Below are positions 1 to 11,840 of a stretch of 64,000 nucleotides of DNA, piece by piece (the stretch's first letter is position 1; every line of letters starts with the position of its first letter). Origin of the DNA: Mesodorylaimus sp. YZB2_4 (lineage: Eukaryota > Nematoda > Enoplea > Dorylaimida > Dorylaimidae); contig JASANH010001345.1 of NCBI GenBank assembly GCA_030248295.1, positions 1-64,000 on the forward strand, given 5' to 3'. The translations under genes were made by a program, and so were the position numbers. The notes under the pieces are model-generated. The model saw only the letters and a program-made list of their open reading frames with translations, made no database searches and was not told the origin of the DNA.

Positions 1-3000
1 GCGTTCGGTCAGTCCATTGCACATTGGGTGATAAGCTGTCGTATTCTTTTTCTTGATATCGCAGAGCTGACAAACTTCCTGCATCAGGTTTGATAAAAAC
101 TCTTTACCTCTGTCAGATACTAATTCCTTGCAGCTACCATATCTGCACAGAATCTCTCTCCTCGCACAAACGCTATCGCGACTGTCCGTGTTTCCTTGTT
201 GGGTAGTGGCACGGCCTCTACCCACCGCGTGAAGTAGTCCGTGAACACAACAATATACTCATTTCCTCTTTTGGTGCGTGGCAGTGGGCCCATCAAGTCA
301 ACTCCTACTCGTTCCCAAGGGCCTGCTGTGGCCGGCATTGGCTGTAGAGGCGCTGTATTTTTACGAGCTGGGTTTTTAAAACGAGCGCACCATGAACACT
401 GTTTGACGTATCTTTCAACATCCTGGAAATAACCATCCCAATAGTATCGTTGTGCGACTTTATCGAATGTTTTGCCTATGCCAAAATGTGCTGCAAATGC
501 GTCGCTATAACACTGCTGCAGAATGTGGCCCGTCATATTCCGAGGAATGACCACTTTCAAAACAGGCTCAGCATTCTTACTCATCCGCATAATATGCACC
601 AGAAGATCATCCTTCATTATGTATCAAGGTTTCTCCAACAGAAACTGACGCGCCAAATGTTTATTTTTTGGTAAAATACCGGTTACGACGAAATCAATTC
701 TGGCCTTTAGCATACTGTCACTACGTTGTTGTAAGGCCAACTCCATCAGCTTAGCATGTTCCTCCCATACATTCAAATCTACTTGTGAGACTTCTCTTTC
801 TATTGCTGCCATAGTTCTATCTAAGCTGGCTCTCGACAGGGCATCTACATTCGCATGTTTCTTTCCCGGCCGGTACCGAATATCAAAATGCATACCAGTC
901 AAGTTGGCAATCTATCTTGCAAAACGGCCTTCATGGCTTTTGTTCTTGAAAATCGACACGAGGGGCAAGTGATCAGTTATCACTGTAAACTTCTGTCCAT
1001 AAATATAGGGATGGAATAACTTCACAGCCCAATATAGTCCTAGTCCTTCCAGTTCTGTGACAGGATATCTCGTTTCACTGGACAACAAGGTCCTGCTAGC
1101 ATATGCTATTGGGTGTTCCTGTCCCTTCTCGTCTAGCTGGGATAAGATTGCTCCAGGACCTTCTCTGCTTGCGTCTGACGAAATGATGAATGGCTTCTTA
1201 AAGTCGGGATAAGCCAAGATTGGCGCTGTCGTCATATGATGCTTCAAGCTCTCGAATGCCTTGTGCGCCTTCTCCTCCCATACGAATGGGACATTCCCCT
1301 TAGTTAGCTCAAATAACGGCCTGGCTATCTGCGAAAAATTTATGATAAAACGTCTATGAAACGTACACATGCCCAAAAATCGGCGTACTGCCTTACGATC
1401 TCGTGGGACTGGCATGTCCCGTACTGCTCTCACTTTACTGTCATCCGTTTTCAGACCTTCCGCTGATATAATATTTCCCAAGAATGGTATTTCTTCCTGT
1501 AAGAAATGGCACTTTGGAAGCTTTAGCCGAAGCTTTACTTTATGGAGACGTTCCAACACCGCTTGCAGGCGTTTCTGATGGACTTGAAAATTTGGTGCAA
1601 AAATCAAAATATCATCCAGATAGACTAAGCATCTCTTATACGTCAGGCTTGCTAAAACCGCGTTCATAAGTCTTTGAAAAACAGCTGGTGAATTCGTAAG
1701 CCCGAAAGGTAAAACCTTGAATTGGTAGTGACCCCCTCCAGGGACACGAAATGCTGTCTTCTCTCTATCGCCTTCCTTCAGCTTTATCTGCCAGTATCCT
1801 AAGATAAGGTCTAGACTTGGAAAGAATTTTGCTCCAGCAATTGAATCGATCAGATCATCCATTCGTGGTAATGGGTGTTCGTCCCATACTGTGATGGCAT
1901 TCACTGCCCGATAATCGATGGCGAAACGAAACTCGCCTGATTTCTTACGTACTAAGCATATAGGGCTTGCCCAAGCACTGTGGGAGTCCTCTACTTGCTC
2001 TCCCATTTTCATCTCTTGAACCATTTTTTCTATCACTCCTCTCTGTTTAAATGGCAGCCTTCGAGGTGGGATATGGACTGGCGGGTGATTTCCTGTGTTG
2101 ATTGCATGTTCAATTTCGATATTGGCTGGTTTCAACTCCAACGTGCTAGAGGCGAAAATACCCTTCTTTGCCCATGATTTCAGAAAATCCCTGAACTGCT
2201 GTTTCTCGGAATGGTTCACTACTGGGTTATCAATTCTCATGTCCTCTATGTATTTCACAGGATCTTCTTTCTTATCTGGTCTATTGTCCAGGTACATGTC
2301 CGTTGGTACCACTTCTGCGACCTCTTCGACATAACCCAACAGTGTGGCGGCGGCTAACTGCACCGGATTCTGAGATCCATTCATGACTTGTACTGGAATT
2401 TGCCCATGCTGGGTTCTTCCTACACCGTGTGCTACCAATATGCACGTATCTTGTGTGAGGGGTTCATAGTTGGCTCTAAAGCAGACTGTTCTATCTTCGC
2501 TCTGTTGCTGGGTCTCACGACCCCAGACAAATTTTTCTGTTGAAGGTGAAATTGTAACCGTTTCTGCTAGACAAATGGCGTTCTGCATTTTGGCCTGTGC
2601 CTGAAATCTGTTATCCTGTATTTCCTGGCACGCAATCACGGCTGAACTGATAGACATACGATGTGAGAAGTCGAACTGAATTTTGCCTAACTTGGCCATA
2701 AGATCTCGTCCTATAACTACTGGCATTGGTAAGCCCTCCAATACCAGGAAACAATGTAAAAGCGTTCTGCTGAACAAATTGACTTTACATATGACCATAT
2801 GCTTAGGAGAAAATGCACTCCCATTGATAGCTGTCATTGGTGTCGGCTCGCATGCTTTAATTTCAAGTTCTGGGCAATTCCGTGTCAATGCTCCGAAAAA
2901 TCTCTCATTGATGAAACTTTTCCCTGCACCTGTATCTAACAGTGCTCGTGCTGAGATGTGAGCTTCTGGAAATGAGATGGATGGTAATGCCGCAGGGACT

Positions 3001-4904
3001 GATGTGCGATCTAGTTCTGCTGCTGCTAGCTCCTGTACTGTTTTCTTTTTCTGACGCCAGAACCGATTCCTCAACTTCTTCAGTTTACATAATTCACCAA
3101 AAGTCCACATTCTTGTCAAAAATATCATGCGCAGACTAGGGCACGCCTTCGCTAAAGCCGAGATCGGCCTAAGCAAAGAACGTATACCAGGGAAAATAGG
3201 CGGCCTTCTGATCACGATATCATTTTGCTGCCACGGATGATTCACGACTTTTCCGGTGGCGGACGTATGCCCGTTTCGCGCTCGATGCGAGCATCCAACG
3301 ATTCGGGTGGCGGCAAAGTTGACCCACCACCCTAGAGAGCACCAAATGCCAATTAGAAATTTGCTAAGCCGGAATAAGGTAAAGAAACGTGGTTTTACCT
3401 CTGAAGTCGATGCCTCTCGACGACCTGGTGGTGCGTCTTTCTCCGAGTTTGTATTAGCCGTATTTAATGGCGTTAACATTTGCGGAGTGGTCAAATCTGG
3501 CGGACTACTCGTGTTGTCCGGTGTCTGCGAACTGTTCGAGTTGCCAACATTAGCCGGCGTGGTTGGCGGTAACTGATCGGCCGGATTTGCTGGAGGACCC
3601 ATTGGTGGGTTCAGTGGCACTTGAGCGTTCGGTTCGGTTGCCTGCATATCAAAATGGGCATATTCCTGATACGCTTCGTACGATTCGAACGTGCTACTTT
3701 CCATAGACCAACAGGCATAGTCCCTGAAAGGCTCGAAAAACTCCTCGTCCATATCAGTGACCTGTTCCGTTCCCTCCGTTGCTACGTTCTGAGAACCCGA
3801 GTTTCCAGGTTGAAAATTACGACTCTGAGAGCCATTGCTTGGGTTAGGATGGTAGGTACTTCCCTGACCTCCTCTATTTCCCCGATTGGGCATATTTCCC
3901 CTTTGATTCATATGACCTCTGTTACTTACGGTGTTACCACCCGAATTCAGCAGGACAGGTTCTTGTCCTTGCAAACGTGCTTTAGCCGCACCGAAATACG
4001 TTCAGGCGCGCAAGTAATGATTGGCACGACCACAATAATTGCAACATTGGCCGTTGTTCTGAACAAAGCCTTGACGAGCACGGTTCCACAATCGGCACTG
4101 ATCAAATGCGTGTGGGTAACCATCGTATTTGCAGAGTTGAGGCGGATTCTGCTGTTGAACGGACGTTCCTCCTCGACCAGCGACGTTGCCATTATGGCCA
4201 CGGCCACGGGCGCGGCCACGAAAGCCTCCACGAAAACTGCCACGAGTGCCGAGAACGGCTGCCAAACTGGTCGACACGTCACCAACGGACGGATTGGATA
4301 TTATGGCTGAAGAGATAAGCGAAAATGTGCGTTGATCCATTTCAGCCGTTTGTGCGGCAGCTACTACTTCCTCAAGAGTACCTCCCATTCTCAGATAGCT
4401 CGCTTTCCATAATTTGAAATTAGGATGATTTTTATCAGATACTTTAAGACCTGCTACAAAAAGTTCCTTCAAAACTAAATTTTGAGCCTCTTCCCGTTCT
4501 CTCGGATATGCTTGTTTCACCAACTTTCTTAACTCACGGAGATAGTCCGAAATGGTCTCCTCTTTCAGTTTTTCCCTCACAGCAAACTGCTGGCGGAACA
4601 AGGCAATCTGATGCGGTTGAGTCAAATTAGCGATCAGGAAATTCTTAGCATGCTCGTATGTATCAATACTAGCCGCTGGTGCTTCCTGAATTATTCTTTG
4701 TGCTTTACCCTGCACTGCCTTTTTTAATTCTCTCAGCTTACGAGGTTCATCGATATTCTCTACTAAACTAGCCATGTACTCAAATTGTTCAAACCATTTT
4801 GACACGTCCTGTTCTTGATCGGACAACGGATTAGTTTGCCACATACGATAAAAAGGATCATTCATCTCAATTAGGGCAGCTATCAAAGCTTGGTTAGCCA
4901 TCAT
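1..4904 (-). pseudogene. Ty3/gypsy retrotransposon gag-pol, decayed, cut by the window start
   Basis: Gag, protease, reverse transcriptase, RNase H and integrase lie in one reading frame from an ATG at 4904 down to about 165. Visible marks: a Gag CCHC knuckle (C-x2-C-x4-H then a stop), protease LLDTGAGKSF, RT SLDL and VYLDD, RNase H SSDAS, TELEG, VITDH and NVDALSR, an integrase HHCC zinc domain, and catalytic D in GVDLMGPLP. That frame is broken by TGA at 4002-4004, TAG at 912-914 and TGA at 624-626. A frameshift in an AG-rich stretch near 160-168 moves the rest of the integrase, with its second D (VSDRG) and E (GLTER), into another frame. The integrase C-terminus and 3' LTR lie before the window. 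No env is seen. Family assignment is secure and the copy should be inactive. Confidence 0.93.
4002..4904 (-). CDS. Gag polyprotein of the Ty3/gypsy element
   Basis: This is a 300-codon open frame. The first half has the helical, charge-rich capsid character of retrotransposon Gag, around WFEQFEYMASL and LRELRKLVKQAYP. A Gly/Arg-rich basic stretch follows (RGGFRGRARGRG), then a CCHC zinc knuckle that would bind nucleic acid. The frame stops with TGA exactly where the fourth zinc ligand, a Cys, should be. Nine sense codons and the rest of pol continue in the same frame. I read the stop as a nonsense change in a former Gag-Pol frame. Programmed readthrough is possible but unlikely because the stop removes a metal ligand. 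Confidence 0.85.
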   Translation of the reverse strand: MMANQALIAALIEMNDPFYRMWQTNPLSDQEQDVSKWFEQFEYMASLVENIDEPRKLRELKKAVQGKAQRIIQEAPAASIDTYEHAKNFLIANLTQPHQIALFRQQFAVREKLKEETISDYLRELRKLVKQAYPREREEAQNLVLKELFVAGLKVSDKNHPNFKLWKASYLRMGGTLEEVVAAAQTAEMDQRTFSLISSAIISNPSVGDVSTSLAAVLGTRGSFRGGFRGRARGRGHNGNVAGRGGTSVQQQNPPQLCKYDGYPHAFDQCRLWNRARQGFVQNNGQCCNYCGRANHYLRA

Positions 4905-4980
4905 TCGAGAATTCCAAAACGCAAAACACTGAGAAACGTACTAATTGTAAGACGGAAGTTAAAGAACTTGCCAGCCAGAA

Positions 4981-5123
4981 CGTGGGTTACGAGGCACCAA
5001 CGTGGCTAGCTGTGGGCTACCAGGCACCAACAGCTTCTGCAATCGTGGGCTACAAGGCACCAACGATGATATACTGTGGGCTACAAGGCACCAACAGGAT
5101 CTCAAGTCGTGGGCTACAGGGTG
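4981..5123 (-). repeat. Five regularly spaced 21-nt repeats in the gag leader
   Basis: Near-identical units begin at 4981, 5011, 5044, 5075 and 5108 on the plus strand (core GTGGGCTACAAGGCACCAAC). The last copy is partial. Units are separated by 9-12 nt of unrelated sequence, a period of 30-33. Read along the element (minus strand), each full unit carries TTGGTGCC, a typical start for a tRNA primer-binding site. They lie between the promoter and gag. Which unit, if any, is the real primer site cannot be decided without the 3' LTR. Confidence 0.75.
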
Positions 5124-5208
5124 AAATCGTTTAATACGAGCCGACGTACAAGCAAGAAATACGAAGATCACGAATGACTACGACGTACCAGCGAGTGACT
5201 GCAACTCT

Positions 5209-5246
5209 ACTACTGACTGAGCATGGCAGAATGGGCTCCTTATATA
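5209..5246 (-). promoter_or_regulatory. Probable retrotransposon LTR promoter (TATA box and initiator)
   Basis: On the minus strand TATATAAG occupies 5239-5246. A TCAGT initiator-like element lies about 30 bases downstream near 5212-5216, the spacing expected for RNA polymerase II. The minus strand has ATTAAA near 5131, a possible polyadenylation signal. This should be U3/R of the 5' LTR, which may begin near 5310 at TGTGTAAG. LTR ends are not proven because the partner LTR lies outside the window. Confidence 0.5.
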
Positions 5247-5574
5247 CATTTCTAATACACATGGGTATAGGGTGCAACCAGTTTCCTAACCTAACACAAA
5301 CGACCTGATCTTACACACCCTAGAAATTCCTAGGTCGCCCAGCAAGCTGGGCGATATGCAAATCACACTTACATACTAACCATAGGGGGGTTGGATCCCC
5401 TTGCCTCACGAACAACATGTTTGTGCACACCTAAATCAGGTCCTACCGCATTATGCAAAGTGCCCTCTACTGACTCGAATTACGAGCGTGGTTCCGTCAT
5501 ATCCTATCCTGGTTGGACCTTGCCCCCACACCAAAATATCCACTGACGTAGCGCAAGGAACCGACATTGCAGTT

Positions 5575-5752
5575 GTGTTCAATGTTTCGTCTTTTTCTTG
5601 CGACATCATCAAGAATCGATAAACACATCGCATGGATGAGCTGGGAATCCAATAGTAACGCACACCCAACAGTATCCATTGTTGGCACACCATCTACTTT
5701 CAATGACTTAAAGAAGCCCTCTTTGCTTACCATATATCTCCAAAGCCAAGAT
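5575..5752. repeat. Dispersed repeat, copy 1 (split by a mariner)
   Basis: About 175 bases here match 15133-15310 at high identity with small indels, for example CGATAAACACATCGCATGG in both. Copy 1 stops at GATA, where a mariner-type end begins (TACGAGGGGAGTTCAAGAAG). Copy 2 continues with different sequence. Both have broken minus-strand frames containing MVSKEGF. The family is not recognised. Confidence 0.6.
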
Positions 5753-6410
5753 ACGAGGGGAGTTCAAGAAGCTCGCAGCCTGACCATATTGAAACTGAAC
5801 ATCCCCTGAGATCGGTGCACTTGTTCAAACGTTGGTTGAACGCGCGCAAACCCCTTGAAAAGAGGGATTTCTTACACCCCTCAAAAAACTCTTTTGTCGC
5901 TGATTTCACTCGAACACTCGAACGATCACTCGAAAATCTTTCCCCCATAAACTTTTTGGGTTTTCTGTATAGGTAGTAATCGCCGGGTGCCAGGTCTGGA
6001 CTGCACGGTGGATGAGCAATTGCTTGAATCCCCATCCCTGATGGCAGCCTGAGCAACGCGCGCTTTGTGGACTGGCTCATTGTCAGTTGTCAGTTGTCAG
6101 TACAGGGTTAAAATCATCACAAGCCATTTAAATTTGATCTCTTCACGCAATCGGCGGATAACATCAGCAAAATATTGCCCAGTGATTGTGGCCCTGGCTG
6201 GCATGTAATCAATCACTAACATTGCGCTGCAATCCCAAAAAGTTGTTGCCATGAACTCGCCCGATGGCTGCTGAACGCGGAATATTATGGCGGATGTGAA
6301 CCCTTTGGCAGCTGCTGTATCGATTCGTGTTTTGGATCAGATCAAAGTGATGAATCCAGGCTTGGAAGTGGTAACCGTTCTTCCATAAAAATCATCTATA
6401 TCAGCCGCAA
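5727..6410 (-). mobile_element. Tc1/mariner transposase remnant (mariner type)
   Basis: The minus strand encodes broken pieces of a mariner transposase in order: WIHHFD near 6350; GRVHGNNF near 6260; IDYMPARATITGQYFADVIR near 6130-6215; NEPVHKARVA near 6080; and HPPCSPDLAPGDYYLYRKPK near 5960-6020 with the C-terminal tail after it. The last motif is the family signature around the third catalytic Asp. Frames change several times. A 3' end that looks like a mariner terminal repeat (TACGAGGGGAGTTC) lies at about 5751. The N-terminal part and the other end are missing. The copy is inactive. Confidence 0.8.
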
Positions 6411-6629
6411 TCATTGCCGAAAGCTCCATCGACTTTTGAACTCTGGCAGCTCTTTGAACATTTGCCAGGTCTTTTGGCACATACCTCGCGCAGGCCTCGG
6501 ATAAATTTAATTTCTCGTGTAAAATTGTTTCGACAACTCACTGAAATGCCCATATCCTCCTCTACGAATCGAGGCAACGTTTGTTTGAAGGTCTTTTTTC
6601 ACAAGCTTTGCCACAACATCACAATTGTT

Positions 6630-7948
6630 GTTCATTCTTCCACTCGATCAACCCGCGTTCCGATTCCTCCTACCTCATTTTCCAACCCTTTTTCATGCTC
6701 CTTGATCACAGCCGCATCCTGAGCGGGAGGACGCTCATCCGAAATTCGATTGAAATATCTTGCGAACAAGCCGCAGCAACCACCGCCCTTGCTTCCGCGC
6801 ACTGCTCTTGACCGTTTGCTTTGGCGATAGGCATTGAAAAAGAACAAAGCAACTTCTAGAATCCACAACATGCTGGAACTCGTGTACAGGCCTAGGTCAC
6901 CACCAACTTGCGATATCAGCTGGGTCATACTGTACTGCTGATTTTCTTGGAAAAAGACGTAGGAACGATCGATACAGCGGAATTTGAGATGAAATTGTCC
7001 ATCGTAACCGAGTTCGTCGTCGGTTGAGGTAATTTGGTAAGAATTCTTCATTTGGACACACGGTTTGCACGTCCTCTTTTTCAATGCTCGTTCGATTTGA
7101 TCCCCCTCACTTTCGAGGCATTGCTGGTACAGGGTTGCCGTGCACAGGGTCCCGTTATTTGATCGATTCCAAGTCTGTGTCATTCAGCATCGCCAATTTT
7201 GCCAAATGCGTGAAGCGTTTGAATGCACATATTTCGGCCACAGTTTTCGCTCGTACATTCTCCAAGCGATCTTGGCGACTGGAAAAGTCAGTCATGCATG
7301 GTGGAAATTCAGTCTTATCGAAAACACCATAATTGGATATGACAATTATATAGATTGATCATAGTCGATAAGTGATCGGTTGACTCTTATCATATAAATA
7401 AGCAATGGTCTTATGTCGTTCCATAGTTCTCGCAAAAGTTGCAGCGGACGTTGACTTTGAAGGAAATTATCAAATATCGTCATATTGATAGGATCGAGAT
7501 TCAGTGCTATTTTTGGAAATACATTCGCTTTTTCCATGGATCTGATCCGTCTATAAAGCATGAACAAAACCAGCAGATCTGCCGACGCTATCTGTTCTGG
7601 AAGCTGTTTGTTGTCAATGGCCCAGAATGAGCCCTTAATCCGACTGCTGGCTACGACAGTGTCGATGACCCTGGCCTCAACCTTTTCGTACTGCTCTGAC
7701 CCCATGTACGATGACGGCCAGTCCATGAACATTGTGTCGAACGACAGACAAACACTGGCTTGTTTGATGAAGGGGAATGTGTCAGTGATGTTTTCCACAT
7801 TTACCGAAGTCATTTGGTTGTCGGTGACATAATCAGTGATGATGATCATCACGTCCCACACTGCCACACCAGTCAAGATCAGGCCAGTGATGACATACAG
7901 CAGAATCCTATACCTCCCATCCTGCAAACATGTGGATGGTGGTACAAT
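6630..7948 (-). pseudogene. DEG/ENaC channel pseudogene (copy A)
   Basis: This region is collinear with the intact channel at 11841-13514. It has the first membrane segment (ILLYVITGLILTG), the extracellular SVCLSFDTMF region and the pore end (GGDLGLYTSSSMLWILEV). Lesions: about 290 nt of the extracellular domain are deleted around 7346-7360, leaving a TAA at 7346-7348; an extra base in a run near 7153-7156 shifts the frame; and conserved cysteines are changed (CLENV to RLENV, CGCKPF to CAFKRF). The C-terminal tail is shorter and ends near 6632. A coding exon that may belong to this gene lies upstream at about 8487-8640. Confidence 0.85.
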
Positions 7949-8486
7949 CACCACTGCGTTGGAGTTGAAACCTCGGCACTTGAAGGCAGGTTTGCCCCGA
8001 CTAACGAAACTCGCGAAAGTATTGGAATTTTAGGCAGCACAGCACATTTATATCCATGAATATGCAATATGTTTTGTTTTTATTTAAAAAAACCTCTGAC
8101 TGGGGACTGGTGGCTGGGGTACTCCATCAAATATCGATTTGTAACAGATCGTTCGCCATATCAACATGGTGCCCAATGAATCATGATTTGGTGCGAGAGG
8201 TTTTTCCAGAATCAAAGTGGAATGGTCTTGACCTTTCATTGCTCTCCGTGAACTCAAGCCTGATTAGGAAGACTCCAGGAGGACATCGATCCAGGAAATT
8301 TCCGAATTTAAATCGCTGAAAAATAATAGCATACGATGCCGATTCTGCTTACCTACAGTGGATAACATATACATGTCTCCTTTGGTGACAAGGAGACAGA
8401 CAATGTATCAAGCACGATTAGTGCTACTGGCCGTAGTCCCAGGACTGCAGACTGGTGCGAAATCAGCGAAATATCAACAGTTACCT

Positions 8487-8640
8487 GGCTGAGCTACCCG
8501 GAACGGACCTCCGTCGCTCAGGTAAACATTGAATTCTGATCGATTGATGTTCGGCTCAAACATCAGCGCCACCCACCCAATGCATACACAGAAAAACCAT
8601 GGTAGGAAATTTCGGTGACAGCAATAAGGTGATAAGACTT
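8487..8640 (-). CDS. Possible N-terminal exon of the DEG/ENaC pseudogene
   Basis: The minus strand reads FNVYLSDGGPFRVAQP and then a good donor, CAG|GTAACT, at 8486/8485. The exon ends in phase 1. SDGGPFRV sits where DEG/ENaC channels have the HG gating motif just before membrane segment 1, though the His is replaced. The phase fits the acceptor used by copy B (GTAG|GG ATT CTG) better than the one now present in copy A. The exon start is not defined. This is an inference from position and phase. Confidence 0.35.
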
Positions 8641-9800
8641 GACGATGAGGACCCGAGGATGTTACAGCATCTGTATTCGAAAAAGGGTAGTCACAGGCAG
8701 AGGACACTAGAAGCAATTTTCTCTGTCCTTTTCTTTTTTCCCAATAGGGCCCAGTCTGTTCTTTGGAAAAAAAGCGAATCAAGAAATTCTAGGTTTCAAA
8801 ATGATCTGATAAAGTCCAGTAATCCGGACACGGATCTGATACACAGTGATTTTTGCAAGAAAATGCTGAAGTTTTTGCAATCATGGATCCCAATCTCCCC
8901 GATGTTTAGGCATGGGCATTCTGCATGAATGATAGAAAAATGACGTTAGGCAGGAAGTGCCAGTAGCAGTTCTGTGTATTAGCATGGCTTCTATGTTTGT
9001 GCCAGTATTGAGACCCAATTTATTGATCAATTTCAATGTATATAATGATCGATAATCGGAAAAGCAGTTCCAAAAAATCTGTTTGTTTGACTGAAGACTG
9101 AGCTTTAGTGAGGGAAATAGGCTCGCACAAGGAAGAAGAAAATGCGAAAATCTCGATGCAGAATAAAGTGATCCCGATCTATCGCTGTTGGCTTTTTTTT
9201 CCCTGAAGTCACTGTGTCAACCAGTCACCTGCTAAGAAACTTCTGTAGAAGTGTAGTGGGTGCTGCCTCGGTGCATTCTATTAGCATAGAACATCTGTGA
9301 TACTCCTCCCAGTTACGAGTGGATGCACCTACACGCCCACGTGGTATAACCCGCAGGTTACACATCTAGTATGCGTAGACTTTGTCTTCCTTCTTGATCA
9401 GGGCTCAGCGAGGTCTACTGGCTAAGCTAACTGGCTTTCCTATCATGCGAGAGATTGATAGAGCATCGCCTATATGAAGGCCCTGCTCTCTGCCGGTTTG
9501 TATTGGCCAGTATACTTCTAGACGACCCCACGTTTGAAGCTGACTTGATGCTTCGTGAGTCCCCTGGTTTGGCGTAGTGGACGCTGGCAATAAACTACAT
9601 CGATACCTGGGATGCGTGACTCGATTCGACCCTCTCTGTTCCACAGCACAGCTGGTTCAGTGTACCAGCACGATTGCCCTAACTGTTGCAGAAGGAAGAA
9701 CAGTCAAGCTACTGTAATGCTTCATGGACTAAAAAGATGCAGCTCGACAGCGGAGAACGACGCAAATGCTGAGTGAGAATTCAAGAGTTCGTCAACCTTT
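8641..9800. other. Spacer without recognised genes
   Basis: Only short frames are present on both strands and none resembles a known protein. I see no RNA gene and no well-formed repeat here. Confidence 0.5.
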
Positions 9801-10073
9801 TTATGGTAGATTTCAAAACTGTTTCTTCAGGCAGAATGAACAGTGCAGGTTAGTATGAAAAATGATGTTGACTCGCAAATTTCAGCTTTTCTCAGGTAAT
9901 CATGACCAACCAAATTCTCGGAGCCGTCCTTTTCCAGACTGGAAACATACACACAAATGTTAGCCTTAGTAGGATTTCTACACCATACACCAATCAGCAA
10001 CAGGGCGTTCTCTTCTCGGTCAAAAGTATGCCCAGCCAAATGTATACCAGGCACACATTCCTTGCATGACATT

Positions 10074-10350
10074 TCTTCTCACATCGATTATCTGCACACA
10101 AAAACTAGAATGTCAGGTTAGGTTTCGACCTCATTTAATCAACTTCTTGCGGACTATTCCGCGTGTTTACGAGTGTGCACTAAGCTACAGATCTACAGCT
10201 ACATTGTGGTCACTCCACAATGACAAACACGCAGACAAATAGAAATAAGTTTCATAACTTATCTATAAGATGTAGACATCACAGAACTGACGCAGCATTC
10301 CAAGAACAGTATATACGAATGAGGCATATCCATGCATGCACATGTCGCGT
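10074..10350. repeat. Local repeat pair, unit 1
   Basis: This unit aligns with 11020-11290 over about 270 bases. Both contain the series TTTCTTCTC-CATCGATTAT, AAACTAGAAT, ACGAGTG-GCAC, AAGATGTAGACA-CACAGAAC and GCAGCAT. Identity is moderate, with indels. The family is not recognised. Confidence 0.55.
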
Positions 10351-10599
10351 ATTGCGAGTTCGAGTAAATGCCAATATCTTCCCACGCTATGCTCTTCGGT
10401 GCCCTTCCGCTCCGGACAAACAAACCCAACCACTCACCCGGCAGCGCACGGAGGAAGACCCCCCCCACAGCCCCACACCCCCCAGCATAAATGCATTTAT
10501 GTAATGCATTACAAGGCATAACAGCTCGATCCCAACGTCAGTCCTGACTTGCCATTTTCAGCTACTATAGACTTGCAAGCGTGCGGCTCTTGTCAGTGA

Positions 10600-10690
10600 T
10601 CAAGAGCGAGGAATTTCTCAAAGGCTTTCTCTATCAGACTGGAGAAACAAAAATTATTGCCTTGAGTAGGATTCGAACTCGCGTCCGCTT
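10600..10690 (-). repeat. Possible degenerate tRNA-derived repeat
   Basis: The minus strand carries GAGTTCGAATCCTACT, which resembles a pol III B box, followed by TTTGTTTCTCCAGTCTGATAG. A related but weaker block lies near 9925-9990. No complete A box or tRNA fold was found. Confidence 0.3.
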
Positions 10691-11019
10691 GTGTCAATGG
10701 AATTGAAGAAAAAAAACATCAGCAGATAGGCATATCACGCAATAATAGAGGTAGGTGCACTCGCAGTTGAAAAGAGATAGCTGACGGGACACATCACATT
10801 ATTAAAAACGTCGTCATCATTATTTACTACTTACCCACGCGAATACATGCACTTGACCAGGAGGGGGGATAAGAAAATACGGGCATGTGACGGACGTGGG
10901 AATAAACTACTGCACATATGCTAACAGTGTAATTCTACACCTTACAGCAGCTTGCCACTTGGCGTTCACGCCTGGGATAAAACCCAGTCCAACTGTATCG
11001 CCCACCCATTTCTTCAAAA

Positions 11020-11290
11020 ATATTTCTTCTCGCATCGATTATATGGTCGCAGAAACTAGAATATCAAACGATCATTAGCTGAGGTTTACACAACGCTTAA
11101 TTAACTCCTCGTGGAAACGATCCCACATTTGTACGAGTGCGCACAAAACAGATACCACAACAAGATGGAAACACAAACCAAATAGGACTATGTTCCATAA
11201 CAAATAAGATGTAGACACACAGAACAAATGCAGCATCCCGAATATAGTACACACAAATAAGGCATACACCTAGGTGCAGGTGCCACACTC
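11020..11290. repeat. Local repeat pair, unit 2
   Basis: Second copy of the repeat at 10074-10350, in the same orientation about 950 bases on. The minus strand has a short hydrophobic frame (FVCTIFGMLHLFCVSTSYLL) that is not conserved in unit 1, so it is probably not a gene. Confidence 0.55.
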
Positions 11291-11840
11291 ATAAGTACGA
11301 GGATGAACATGCTGCATGAAACTAACAACTTACTGTGGCACTATATGGGTTGTTCCTGATAGGCATGATATTGATAAGCATTCTGAATGCTCCATGGCTG
11401 GATGGAGACATCAGCATGTAAGTTGGTCTGATGAGTACGGCATTAGAGCATTCGAAGCATCAAGCAGGTATGGCGGAATGGAGAAACAAGCATAGAGGCT
11501 CCTGGCTGTTTCAAGTCATCGCGCATAATTCACTTTTTTCCTCCAAGCAAGCTCAGAAGTCTCGTACGATACTGTCATACAACAGAAATGCATATTATCA
11601 GGCCCTTATAGGTAGCGTTTCCAGGCCTAATGATAAGTATGTCCACAAATATGTGCGGCAGACGTCTGAATTCCTAAGCCCCCCTTGGTGTACTGGTCAG
11701 ATAGCTGCGAGAAAACAAATGGGGATTTCCAAAAACTATCCAAAAGCAGTTGACGTGAAATATATCCATTATAAAGAAGCAAAGGGGATATTCACCCCTG
11801 AGATATGCAGTGCGGACGACGGATGCGCAGGCCAGTTGGA

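Noticed and set aside
3621-4310. 229-codon plus-strand frame
   Set aside because: Antisense shadow of gag-pol.
4981-5123. CRISPR-like array of repeats and unique spacers
   Set aside because: Only five short units with 9-12 nt spacers in the leader of an animal retrotransposon; no cas genes and no bacterial context.
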